From NCBI GenBank assembly GCA_016214425.1, contig JACRON010000076.1, positions 1 to 6,107 of the forward strand: a DNA stretch of 6,107 nt. The letters are read 5' to 3'. Each line of letters begins with the position of its first letter. Position 1 is the first letter of the stretch. Positions 1 through 5,331 of the stretch are shown piece by piece. Under the pieces are notes generated by a model. The model was not told where the DNA came from. It was given only the letters and a program-made list of their open reading frames with translations, and made no database searches. The position numbers and the translations under genes are program-made. The stretch comes from Nitrospirota bacterium. GTDB lineage: Bacteria > Nitrospirota > CAKKRA01 > 9FT-COMBO-42-15.

Positions 1-9
1 AGATAATCT

Positions 10-465
10 TTAATTTCTTTTATATATCATTGCTGTCTCATCGCAGTCAGGAAATTTTGGACAATTCACGCATTCAGTCCAGACCTTTTGCGGTAATTTG
101 TTCTTATCAATTTCCTTAAAACCAATCTTTTTGAAAAAATCAGGTATATATGTCAGAACAAAAATGGTCTTTATTCCAAATTCCAATGCCTCTCTGAATA
201 TTCCGTCAACAAGGCTTCTTCCAATACCCTTTTTTGCATAACCCTGCTTTACAGCCAGAGACCGTATTTCGCCCATGCCCTCCCAGCCGATGTGAAGGGC
301 GCAGGCGCCTAATACCTCCCCTTTCTTTCCCTCATAAATAGAAAAATCCCTGATATTCTCATAAATATCATTTAGTGAACGGTATAGCATCAACTCCTTT
401 TTTGCATAGTAGTTAATCAGCTCGTGTATCTTCTTTGCATCTGATATCTTTGCTTTTCTAATCAT
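10..465 (-). CDS. GNAT-family N-acetyltransferase, ArgA-like (short N-acetylglutamate synthase type)
   Basis: This 151-residue protein is a single GNAT domain, predicted to be cytoplasmic and to move an acetyl group from acetyl-CoA to an amine. The acetyl-CoA loop region is visible at residues 66-85 (EIRSLAV followed by YAKKGIGRSLV), and the C-terminal FFKKIGF element is typical of the fold. The tail VWTECVNCPKFPDCDE (about 128-143, Cys 132, 135 and 141) is what I recall from short ArgA-type acetyltransferases, which make N-acetylglutamate for arginine synthesis. The amino-acid substrate is therefore inferred, not shown. The ATG at 465 follows AAAGG and overlaps the korC stop by one base (TAATG), so translation is probably coupled to korC. 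The stop codon is at 10-12. No arginine gene is seen beside it, so a general N-acetyltransferase remains possible. Confidence 0.85.
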   Translation of the reverse strand: MIRKAKISDAKKIHELINYYAKKELMLYRSLNDIYENIRDFSIYEGKKGEVLGACALHIGWEGMGEIRSLAVKQGYAKKGIGRSLVDGIFREALEFGIKTIFVLTYIPDFFKKIGFKEIDKNKLPQKVWTECVNCPKFPDCDETAMIYKRN

Positions 466-1022
466 TAAACCTTTAAAACAGCCTCCTTTTCTATAACAGA
501 GGCGCCCCTTTTTATTGCCTCATAATTAAGCTCTAAAAGACTCTGCCTCTTTGCAGGAAGAATATCTTTTAAGGCATTCAACAAATTTTCCATCTTAATA
601 ATCCCTGTCCTTTTAATAAATGCCCCAAGCGCAATCATGTTAACCACCCTGCTGTCTCCTAATTCCTCTGCTATTTCATTTGCAGGCACATAAACAGTCT
701 GGACATCACTTCTTTCAAAGGTCTCTTTAACTAATGAGGAATTAATAACCGCCAGGCCACCTTTCTTTAATAATGGCCCAAATTTATTTAAAGATGCCTT
801 GTTCAATACGATTATTGCAGAAGGATTCTTAACAATCGGCGAGGCAACATCTTCTGATGAGATAACCACAGTGCAGTTTGATGTCCCTCCCCTCATCTCA
901 ATGCCATAAGAGGGAAACCATGTTACATGCCTTCCTTCAATCATGCCGGCATAGGCAAGCACCCTGCCAGCTAATAAGACACCCTGCCCGCCAAAGCCTG
1001 CTATAATTATATCCTGATACAC
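465..1022 (-). CDS. korC: 2-oxoacid:ferredoxin oxidoreductase, gamma subunit
   Basis: This 185-residue protein has the usual length of the gamma subunit of 2-oxoacid (2-oxoglutarate or branched-chain) ferredoxin oxidoreductases, cytoplasmic enzymes that oxidatively decarboxylate 2-oxoacids to acyl-CoA and reduce ferredoxin. Family marks are the N-terminal GFGGQGV (residues 9-15) and the WFPSYGIEMRGGTSNC segment (35-50), which is near-invariant in KorC/PorG proteins. The start is GTG at 1022, 14 nt after the korB stop, with a modest GCGGGG Shine-Dalgarno sequence; no better start is visible. It lies directly after korB, the usual beta-gamma order. The reading frame is intact, unlike korB. Substrate cannot be decided from gamma alone (Kor, Vor or Por types are possible), so the symbol is by closest resemblance. 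Confidence 0.88.
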   Translation of the reverse strand: MYQDIIIAGFGGQGVLLAGRVLAYAGMIEGRHVTWFPSYGIEMRGGTSNCTVVISSEDVASPIVKNPSAIIVLNKASLNKFGPLLKKGGLAVINSSLVKETFERSDVQTVYVPANEIAEELGDSRVVNMIALGAFIKRTGIIKMENLLNALKDILPAKRQSLLELNYEAIKRGASVIEKEAVLKV

Positions 1023-1036
1023 TATTATAAACCCCG

Positions 1037-1721
1037 CTAATCCTTTCTATCCTTAAAAACACCTAATGGAAAATAAGGAATCATCTTTTCCTCAATCCAC
1101 TTTAAACTATCCACAGGTGAAAGCCCCCAGTCAGTCGGGCAGGTGGACAAAGCCTCAACAAGAGAGAACCCCTTGCCTTCTATCTGATTCTGGAACGCCT
1201 TTTTAATAGCCTTTTTTGCCTTTAATGTATTTTTAGGGTTATTCATAGCTACCCGTTCAATATATGTAACACCTTCAAGCGTAGATAGCATCTCAGACAC
1301 CCTTAATGGATAGCCATCCCTGAGACCCCTTCCTGTCGGCGTAGTTGTTGTCCTCTGACCCATCAGGGTTGTCGGCGCCATCTGTCCGCCTGTCATCCCG
1401 TATGTCCCGTTATTAACAAATATTACAGTAAGATTTTCACCTCTGTTTGCTGCATGGACTATCTCTGCTGTGCCGATTGCTGCAAGGTCGCCGTCGCCCT
1501 GATAGCAAAAAATTATCTTGTCAGGCGCAGCCCTTTTCATGCCTGTTGCAGCAGCAGGAGGCCTTCCGTGCGCTACCTCTATCATATCAAAATAAAAATA
1601 GTCATACGCAAAAACAGCGCATCCCACAGGCGCAATGCCGACTGTCCTCTCCCTGATGAGGGCAATACCTCATAGGCTCGTTTCTTAAACTCTTTGGTTT
1701 TGTAAAAATCAACTTCTCCAT
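1037..1721 (-). pseudogene. korB: 2-oxoacid:ferredoxin oxidoreductase, beta (TPP-binding) subunit, broken by an internal deletion and frameshift
   Basis: The beta subunit binds thiamine pyrophosphate and a [4Fe-4S] cluster. The 3' part (1657 down to 1037) reads IRERTVGIAPVGC, then GDGDLAAIGTAE and NNGTYGMTGGQ (TPP/Mg2+ binding), then ALSTCPTDWG with a cluster cysteine. The 5' part lies in another frame from ATG 1721, preceded by AAGGA: MEKLIFTKPKSLRNEPMRYC, then P. The family should continue GCGHG plus about 15 residues before IRERT. Those are absent, and the frames join near 1658-1659 with a loss of 3n+2 bases, about 56-59 nt from family spacing. Read straight from 1721, the product ends at a TGA at 1602-1604 after 39 residues. 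A start at GTG 1627 falls inside APVGC and gives a 196-aa fragment; the family is near 250 aa. The loss removes one cluster cysteine and the GHG motif. It may be true decay or an assembly error. The substrate assignment is tentative. Confidence 0.85.
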
Positions 1722-1747
1722 TTATATTTTCCTTGATTACAAAAATA

Positions 1748-1783
1748 AATCTGTGTAATCGGCTTTAAAGAATCTGTGTAATC
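1748..1783. repeat. Two 13-bp direct repeats (AATCTGTGTAATC)
   Basis: Identical copies of AATCTGTGTAATC (GATTACACAGATT on the minus strand) lie at 1748-1760 and 1771-1783, a 23-bp period with a 10-bp spacer. They sit in the leader of korB. The GTAATC of the first copy can also pair with GATTAC at 1735-1740, just upstream of the korB Shine-Dalgarno sequence. I recall similar GATTACACAGATT words as scattered intergenic repeats in environmental bacterial genomes, but cannot confirm that here. No function is assigned. Confidence 0.6.
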
Positions 1784-1804
1784 ATTTTTTTGAACACAAA
1801 CATC

Positions 1805-1832
1805 TTGACATGATAAATTGTCTTGTGTTAAT
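1805..1832 (+). promoter_or_regulatory. Probable sigma-70 promoter of tRNA-Phe
   Basis: A perfect -35 TTGACA (1805-1810) is followed after 16 bp by GTTAAT (1827-1832), which matches four of six bases of the -10 consensus. Transcription would start near 1838-1840, a few bases before the tRNA at 1846. The -10 is weak, so confidence is moderate. Confidence 0.5.
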
Positions 1833-1845
1833 CTAAAAACTGGTT

Positions 1846-1921
1846 GCCGAGATAGCTCAGTCGGTAGAGCAGAGGCCTGAAAAGCCTCGTGTCCGCAGTT
1901 CGATTCTGCGTCTCGGCACCA
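1846..1921 (+). tRNA. tRNA-Phe (anticodon GAA)
   Basis: A full 76-nt cloverleaf can be folded by eye. The acceptor stem GCCGAGA (1846-1852) pairs with TCTCGGC (1911-1917), the discriminator is A1918 and the CCA end is encoded (1919-1921). The D arm is GCTC...GAGC. The anticodon stem GAGGC/GCCTC closes the loop CTGAAAA, with anticodon GAA at 1879-1881. The T arm is CGCAG, loop TTCGATT, CTGCG. It decodes UUC/UUU. The gene stands alone on the plus strand between two minus-strand genes, and no tRNA cluster is seen. Confidence 0.97.
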
Positions 1922-1957
1922 AAAAATTATTTGGGTAGAAGTATATTAAGACCCAAA
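1921..1957 (-). terminator. Intrinsic terminator of the small minus-strand gene
   Basis: Read on the minus strand, TTTGGGT (1957-1951) pairs with ACCCAAA (1936-1930) across a 14-nt loop, followed by TAATTTTTT (down to 1921). The first arm covers the last codons of the 52-aa gene and its stop codon lies in the loop. The U-tract ends on the CCA end of the tRNA gene, so antisense transcription into the tRNA would be avoided. On the plus strand the same stem has no U-tract. Confidence 0.65.
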
Positions 1958-2104
1958 CAACAAATGTGATAACGGATCCATAATCTGCTTCAATATCCCA
2001 CGAACTGCCAATATCTCAAGAATAATTAAAAGAGCAAGCCCAATAACAAAACCACCGCCGAGAACAAAAAAGACATTCTTATAATAATTATTGGTGTCTG
2101 TCAT
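1946..2104 (-). CDS. Small single-pass membrane protein, 52 aa, function unknown
   Basis: ATG at 2104 is preceded by GGAGG (2118-2114, 9-nt spacing), and the frame runs 52 codons to TAA at 1948-1946. The protein starts with a polar stretch (MTDTNNYYKN), then one strongly hydrophobic segment at about residues 11-34 (VFFVLGGGFVIGLALLIILE, then ILAV), then a short amphipathic tail with R35, K39, D43 and H47. There is no signal peptidase site, so it is probably an inner-membrane protein with one helix. I do not recognise the family. Support for a real gene comes from the Shine-Dalgarno sequence, a candidate promoter at 2139-2167 and a terminator right at the stop codon. It is transcribed divergently from the nikR metal-transport operon, so a link to metal homeostasis is possible but is only inference. 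Confidence 0.7.
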   Translation of the reverse strand: MTDTNNYYKNVFFVLGGGFVIGLALLIILEILAVRGILKQIMDPLSHLLFGS

Positions 2105-2138
2105 ATTACTTAACCTCCAGATAATCTTAATTTTCTTA

Positions 2139-2167
2139 AAATTAACACTTTTTCAGATGACAGTCAA
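2139..2167 (-). promoter_or_regulatory. Candidate promoter of the 52-aa membrane protein gene
   Basis: On the minus strand, TTGACT (2167-2162) and TAATTT (2144-2139) are separated by 17 bp. The -35 is near consensus and the -10 matches only three of six bases. The predicted start near 2132 would give a leader of about 28 nt containing the GGAGG at 2118-2114. A GTGTTA half-site (2147-2142, extended to A at 2148 on the plus-strand pattern TTAACAC 2142-2148) overlaps the -10 and resembles one arm of the nikR operator. Confidence 0.4.
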
Positions 2168-2180
2168 GATTTTTCTTGAC
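2163..2180. repeat. Perfect 7-bp inverted repeat GTCAAGA-TTTT-TCTTGAC between divergent promoters
   Basis: The arms at 2163-2169 and 2174-2180 are exact complements with a TTTT centre. The right arm supplies most of the -35 box of the plus-strand nikR promoter, and the left arm supplies most of the -35 box of the minus-strand promoter. It could be a regulator site or simply two back-to-back -35 hexamers. Confidence 0.6.
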
Positions 2181-2204
2181 AAATTCGGTGTTATCTTTTA
2201 TAAA
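2176..2204 (+). promoter_or_regulatory. Sigma-70 promoter of the nikR-transporter operon
   Basis: TTGACA (2176-2181), a 17-bp spacer and TATAAA (2199-2204) form a near-perfect sigma-70 promoter. Transcription should begin near 2210-2212, only about 4-6 nt before the nikR ATG at 2216. The mRNA would be leaderless or nearly so, which fits the lack of any Shine-Dalgarno sequence there. Confidence 0.75.
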
Positions 2205-2214
2205 ATAGTAACAC
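2188..2214. promoter_or_regulatory. Putative NikR operator, GTGTTAT-N13-GTAACAC
   Basis: Arms GTGTTAT (2188-2194) and GTAACAC (2208-2214) are complementary at six of seven positions and are separated by 13 bp. This resembles the GTGTTAC-type, 13-14 bp spaced NikR boxes I recall from comparative genomics of delta-proteobacteria. The site covers the end of the promoter spacer, the -10 box and the likely transcription start. Bound NikR should therefore block RNA polymerase and repress the operon, including its own gene, when nickel is abundant. Binding is inferred from sequence. Confidence 0.7.
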
Positions 2215-2215
2215 G

Positions 2216-2638
2216 ATGAAGACAGGTATTAAAAGATTTGGAATATCACTGGACGGTCTGCTCCTTAAGTCCTTTGATTCTCTTATTGCTAAAAAAGGAT
2301 ATTCCAACAGGAGCGAGGCTATTCGCGACCTGATAAGGGACAACCTTGTTCAGACTGAATGGGAGGCAGGCAATAAGGAGTGTATAGGCACTGTAACCAT
2401 TGTCTATTCCCACCACAGAAGGGAGCTTTTAGATGTCCTTACTGATATACAGCACAATTTTCATACATCTGTTATCTCATCCATGCATGTACACATGGAT
2501 GAGCATAACTGTTTAGAGGTTATTGTGGTCAGGGGAAAGGGTAATGACATTAAAAAAATCGCAGACAGATTAATCGGAGCAAAAGGCGTAAAACACGGAA
2601 AGCTGACTGTGACGACAACAGGAAAGGAGCTGGTATGA
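2216..2638 (+). CDS. nikR: Nickel-responsive transcriptional regulator NikR
   Basis: This 140-residue protein has the NikR length and layout. A ribbon-helix-helix DNA-binding domain spans about 1-48 (KRFGISLDG, helix, then GYSNRSEAIRDLIRD), followed by an ACT-like metal-binding domain. The four high-affinity nickel ligands of E. coli NikR (His76, His87, His89, Cys95) are matched with identical spacing by His80, His91, His93 and Cys99 (IQHNFH, MHVHM, HNCLEV). A real nickel sensor is therefore expected. The protein should act as a tetramer that binds DNA when nickel-loaded. ATG 2216 gives the expected short N-terminus and abuts the operator, with no ribosome binding site upstream. It is the first gene of a transporter operon that it probably regulates, ending 14 nt before the chosen start of the binding-protein gene. 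Confidence 0.93.
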   Translation: MKTGIKRFGISLDGLLLKSFDSLIAKKGYSNRSEAIRDLIRDNLVQTEWEAGNKECIGTVTIVYSHHRRELLDVLTDIQHNFHTSVISSMHVHMDEHNCLEVIVVRGKGNDIKKIADRLIGAKGVKHGKLTVTTTGKELV

Positions 2639-2645
2639 AGGAGGG
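2638..2645 (+). promoter_or_regulatory. Strong ribosome binding site (AAGGAGGG) fixing the start of the metal-binding protein
   Basis: AAGGAGGG lies 7 nt before ATG 2653. It favours that start over ATG 2635, which overlaps the nikR stop (ATGA) and has its own weaker AAAGGAG at 2623-2629. Starting at 2653 also gives a normal signal peptide (MIKKN, then a hydrophobic core). Confidence 0.7.
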
Positions 2646-2652
2646 TCATAAT

Positions 2653-3621
2653 ATGATTAAAAAAAATATTGTTTTGACCATTTTTATCATCTTATCAATT
2701 TTCCTGAGCAATCAGACTGTATTTGCAGAAAAAAAACTAAAGGTCGTCTCAACAGTTGCGCCCATTACAAATATTATCCACAATGTAGGAGGCAATAGAA
2801 TTGATTTACACGGAATAATACCCGAAGGAATGGATTCGCATACCTTTGAGCCTATTCCTTCTGATATAAAATATATAGCAGAAGCTGATTTGATAATATT
2901 AAACGGCATGAATTTAGAGACGCCTACTGAAAAACTTGCCAAATCAAGGTCAAAAAAGGGTTCTAAGATATTAAAGCTCGGCGATAATACCGTCACAAAA
3001 AAAGAATGGCTCTTTGATTTCTCCTTTCCAGAGGATAAAGGCGACCCAAACCCACACCTCTGGTTGAATGTGGCTTATGCCATGAAATATGCAGAATTGG
3101 TCAGGGATAAGCTAATAGAGATGAATCCTGAAAACAGGGAATATTATAAAAAGAATACCAATAAATTTCTAAAAAAACTTGAACAGCTTGACAAGGCCAT
3201 TTTTCAAGCAGTCAAGACTATCCCAGAGAAAAACAGAAAACTCCTTACCTATCACGACTCATGGGCATATTTTGCAAAGAGATACGACATGAAGGTAATA
3301 GGCGCAATACAGCCTTCTGATTTTGCAGAGCCTTCACCAAGAGAGATTGCTGCTATCATAGACCAGCTCAAGAAAGAAAATGTGCCTGCCATATTTGGTT
3401 CTGAGGTCTACCCAAGCAAGGTGGAAGAGCAAATAGCAAAGGAGGCAAAGATTAAACATGTCACAACATTAAGAGACGATGACCTGCCCGGAAAGTTAGG
3501 GTCAAAGGAGCATACATACATAGGCATGATGCTTGATAACATGCGTGAGATGATAGCAGCGCTCGGAGGAAAGGCTGATGCCTTTTCAGCAATTGACCCG
3601 TCAAATATTATTGAAGATTAA
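2653..3621 (+). CDS. ZnuA/TroA-family periplasmic metal-binding protein of an ABC transporter
   Basis: This 322-residue cluster A-I (ZnuA/TroA/PsaA) substrate-binding protein captures a divalent metal in the periplasm and passes it to the membrane permease. Residues 1-25 form a Sec signal peptide ending in VFA before EKK. No lipobox cysteine is present, so it should be soluble and periplasmic. Metal ligands typical of the family are seen at His63 (GMDSHTFEP), His135 (NPHLWL) and His201 (TYHDSW), with an Asp from the RDDD stretch (274-277) as the likely fourth. Three His plus Asp resembles the Zn-type site rather than the Mn-type site with Glu. The His-rich loop common in ZnuA before the second ligand is missing. 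ATG 2635 would add six residues but is less likely. Co-transcription with nikR suggests nickel as a possible substrate; zinc remains the default family guess. Confidence 0.9.
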   Translation: MIKKNIVLTIFIILSIFLSNQTVFAEKKLKVVSTVAPITNIIHNVGGNRIDLHGIIPEGMDSHTFEPIPSDIKYIAEADLIILNGMNLETPTEKLAKSRSKKGSKILKLGDNTVTKKEWLFDFSFPEDKGDPNPHLWLNVAYAMKYAELVRDKLIEMNPENREYYKKNTNKFLKKLEQLDKAIFQAVKTIPEKNRKLLTYHDSWAYFAKRYDMKVIGAIQPSDFAEPSPREIAAIIDQLKKENVPAIFGSEVYPSKVEEQIAKEAKIKHVTTLRDDDLPGKLGSKEHTYIGMMLDNMREMIAALGGKADAFSAIDPSNIIED

Positions 3622-3629
3622 GGATTAGG

Positions 3630-4415
3630 ATGCAAGAACAAACAATGATAGAGATTAAAGACCTAAGCTGCAAGTATGGAAACAATGAGATATTTAAAGG
3701 CATTAACCTTAAAATAGAAAAAGGCATATTCGCAGGTATAGTTGGCCCAAATGGTTCAGGAAAGACCACGCTTATTAAATCAATGCTCGGTGTTATTAAA
3801 CCAACTAATGGCAAGGTATCTGTAAATGGAGGATTAGTAAAAAACAGGCCTTCCTCCAACATCGGATATATCCCGCAGTTAGAGGCAATTGAATGGGATT
3901 TTCCTGTAACTGTTGAGCAGGCTGTAATGATGGGAAGATACAATAAAATGGGAATTTTCCCATGGCCTGATAAAAAGGATAAAAGGATTGTAAGGGATGT
4001 TTTAGAGCGGCTCAGCATTATCCAATATATAAATCACCATATCAAAACCCTTTCAGGCGGGGAGCAGCAGAGGGTTTTTCTTGCAAGGGCGCTTGCTTCT
4101 GAACCGGAGCTTTTGATTCTTGATGAGCCTACCTCTGGCGTTGATCTAAAGACACAGCACGATATACTCCACTTTTTATTATCTTTAAATAAAAAGGGCA
4201 TTACCATAATTTTGATAACCCATGATTTAAATGCTGTTGCCGCGCATCTGCCATGGATAATATGCTTTAACAAAGGAATAATTGCAGAGGGAAGGCCAGA
4301 GGATGTTTTTAAACCTAATATACTTAAAAAGACCTATAATGCAGATGTGACTGTTTTAAGGAGTGGAAGCCTTATATTAATGGCAAATGCAAAACCGCTA
4401 AATACAGATGATTGA
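3630..4415 (+). CDS. Metal ABC transporter ATP-binding protein (ZnuC/TroB type)
   Basis: This 261-residue ATPase powers the transporter from the cytoplasmic face. All nucleotide-binding motifs are intact: Walker A GPNGSGKTT (39-47), Q-loop IPQ (Gln83), signature LSGGEQQR (141-148), Walker B LLILDEP (161-167) and H-loop THD (His198). The segment FPVTVEQAVMMGRYNKMG (91-108) is typical of the zinc/manganese ABC subfamily. ATG 3630 follows an AAGGA that overlaps the stop of the binding-protein gene, 8 nt upstream. Met6 at 3645 has no ribosome binding site. The 3' end overlaps the permease gene by 8 nt. Substrate is set by the partners, not by this subunit. Confidence 0.93.
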   Translation: MQEQTMIEIKDLSCKYGNNEIFKGINLKIEKGIFAGIVGPNGSGKTTLIKSMLGVIKPTNGKVSVNGGLVKNRPSSNIGYIPQLEAIEWDFPVTVEQAVMMGRYNKMGIFPWPDKKDKRIVRDVLERLSIIQYINHHIKTLSGGEQQRVFLARALASEPELLILDEPTSGVDLKTQHDILHFLLSLNKKGITIILITHDLNAVAAHLPWIICFNKGIIAEGRPEDVFKPNILKKTYNADVTVLRSGSLILMANAKPLNTDD

Positions 4416-5331
4416 TTTTTTAATTACACCGCTTAAATACGAATTTATTGTTCACGCGATTGCTGCAGGAATATTAATAGGCATACTCTGCGGCATCATA
4501 GGCGTCTATATTGTCTTGAGGGGAATGAGCTATATTGGCCACGGACTGTCGCACGCTGCATTTGGCGGCGCAGTGATTGGGTATATCTCCTCTGTAAATT
4601 TATATATTGCAGCAGGGATATGGGGTCTTTTATCTGCCCTGCTGATAAACCTGATTACACGCGGCAAAAAGATAAAGGCAGATGCTGCAATCGGGATTGT
4701 AACCACAGCAAGCTTTGCCCTTGGAGTAGCGCTTATAAGCCGAATCAGGAGATTTACTAAAAATCTTGAGGCAGTCCTGTTTGGAAATATCCTTGGAGTA
4801 ACAACAGAGGATTTAGTGATAATAGGCGCAGTAACATTAATAGTTATTATTGTGTTTTTCTTTCTGTATAAACAGATGCTCTTTGTTGCCTTTGACCCTG
4901 AATCTGCAACTGTTTATGGAATCAGGGTTAACTGGATAGACACAATTTTTTCTGTTATTCTTGCAGCCTCAATAATTGTGTCCCTACAGGTTCTTGGTGT
5001 AACACTAATTGCAGCAGCCATAATTATACCTGCATCTACAGCAAGGCTTCTGACAAATAATTTTCATAAGATGTTCTTCCTCTCCATAATAATAAGCGTA
5101 TTTACCTCTGTTGCAGGGATATATGTTAGCTTCTACCTTAATGCAGCATCAGGCGCTACCATTGTCCTTCTTGGCGCTCTGATATTTACAATTGTCCTTA
5201 TCCAGAACTATATACACAGGAGGATAATGGAGCATGAACATGTACATGTCCATTCGCATGGTGGCATTGTCCACCATCACAAACACATTGATAAAGAAGA
5301 GCACAGGCACGAGCATAAAGAAAAGGCCTGA
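4408..5331 (+). CDS. Metal ABC transporter permease (ZnuB/TroC type, ABC-3 family) with His-rich C-terminal tail
   Basis: This 307-residue integral membrane protein has about eight or nine hydrophobic segments between residues 12 and 268. Conserved ABC-3 family stretches include the GLSHAAFGG region (46-54) and PASTARLLT (208-216). It should form the dimeric pore for the metal delivered by the periplasmic protein. ATG 4408 overlaps the ATPase gene by 8 nt and lacks a clear Shine-Dalgarno sequence, pointing to translational coupling. After the last membrane segment comes a tail from about 271. Its final 32 residues hold 12 histidines, with runs EHEHVHVHSH (275-284), HHHKH (289-293) and HRHEH (299-303). 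By family topology this tail is probably cytoplasmic and may bind or buffer the incoming metal. Such His-rich segments are known in zinc and nickel handling proteins; in this family they are usually in the binding protein instead. Confidence 0.92.
   Translation: MIDFLITPLKYEFIVHAIAAGILIGILCGIIGVYIVLRGMSYIGHGLSHAAFGGAVIGYISSVNLYIAAGIWGLLSALLINLITRGKKIKADAAIGIVTTASFALGVALISRIRRFTKNLEAVLFGNILGVTTEDLVIIGAVTLIVIIVFFFLYKQMLFVAFDPESATVYGIRVNWIDTIFSVILAASIIVSLQVLGVTLIAAAIIIPASTARLLTNNFHKMFFLSIIISVFTSVAGIYVSFYLNAASGATIVLLGALIFTIVLIQNYIHRRIMEHEHVHVHSHGGIVHHHKHIDKEEHRHEHKEKA

Noticed and set aside
1037..1627. A 196-aa beta-subunit gene starting at GTG 1627
   Set aside because: This GTG encodes the Val of the conserved APVGC motif, has no ribosome binding site and leaves out the N-terminal domain. 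The original ATG with a good Shine-Dalgarno sequence is at 1721, in another frame, so the locus is better described as a broken korB.
1447..1675. Two overlapping plus-strand open frames
   Set aside because: They are antisense to korB, with Cys/Arg/Ser-rich, low-complexity translations, no ribosome binding site and no family resemblance.
1748..1783. CRISPR-like repeat pair
   Set aside because: There are only two 13-bp copies with a 10-bp spacer, too short and too few for an array, and no cas genes are present.
1930..1957. Terminator for the tRNA on the plus strand
   Set aside because: The stem is there, but it is followed by CAACAAATG rather than a T-run on this strand. The T-run is on the minus strand, so it was assigned to the small gene.
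1846..1957. Integration (att) site at the tRNA-Phe 3' end
   Set aside because: No integrase, no duplicated tRNA 3' segment and no change in gene style are visible in the window.
2635..3621. Binding-protein start at ATG 2635
   Set aside because: It overlaps the nikR stop and has a usable AAAGGAG, so it is possible. However, the AAGGAGGG at 2638-2645 fits ATG 2653 better, and the signal peptide is more normal without the six extra residues.
3608..4018. A 136-codon minus-strand open frame
   Set aside because: It lies wholly antisense to the well-supported ABC ATPase gene and encodes nothing recognisable. The other antisense frame at 4034-4273 is rejected for the same reason.
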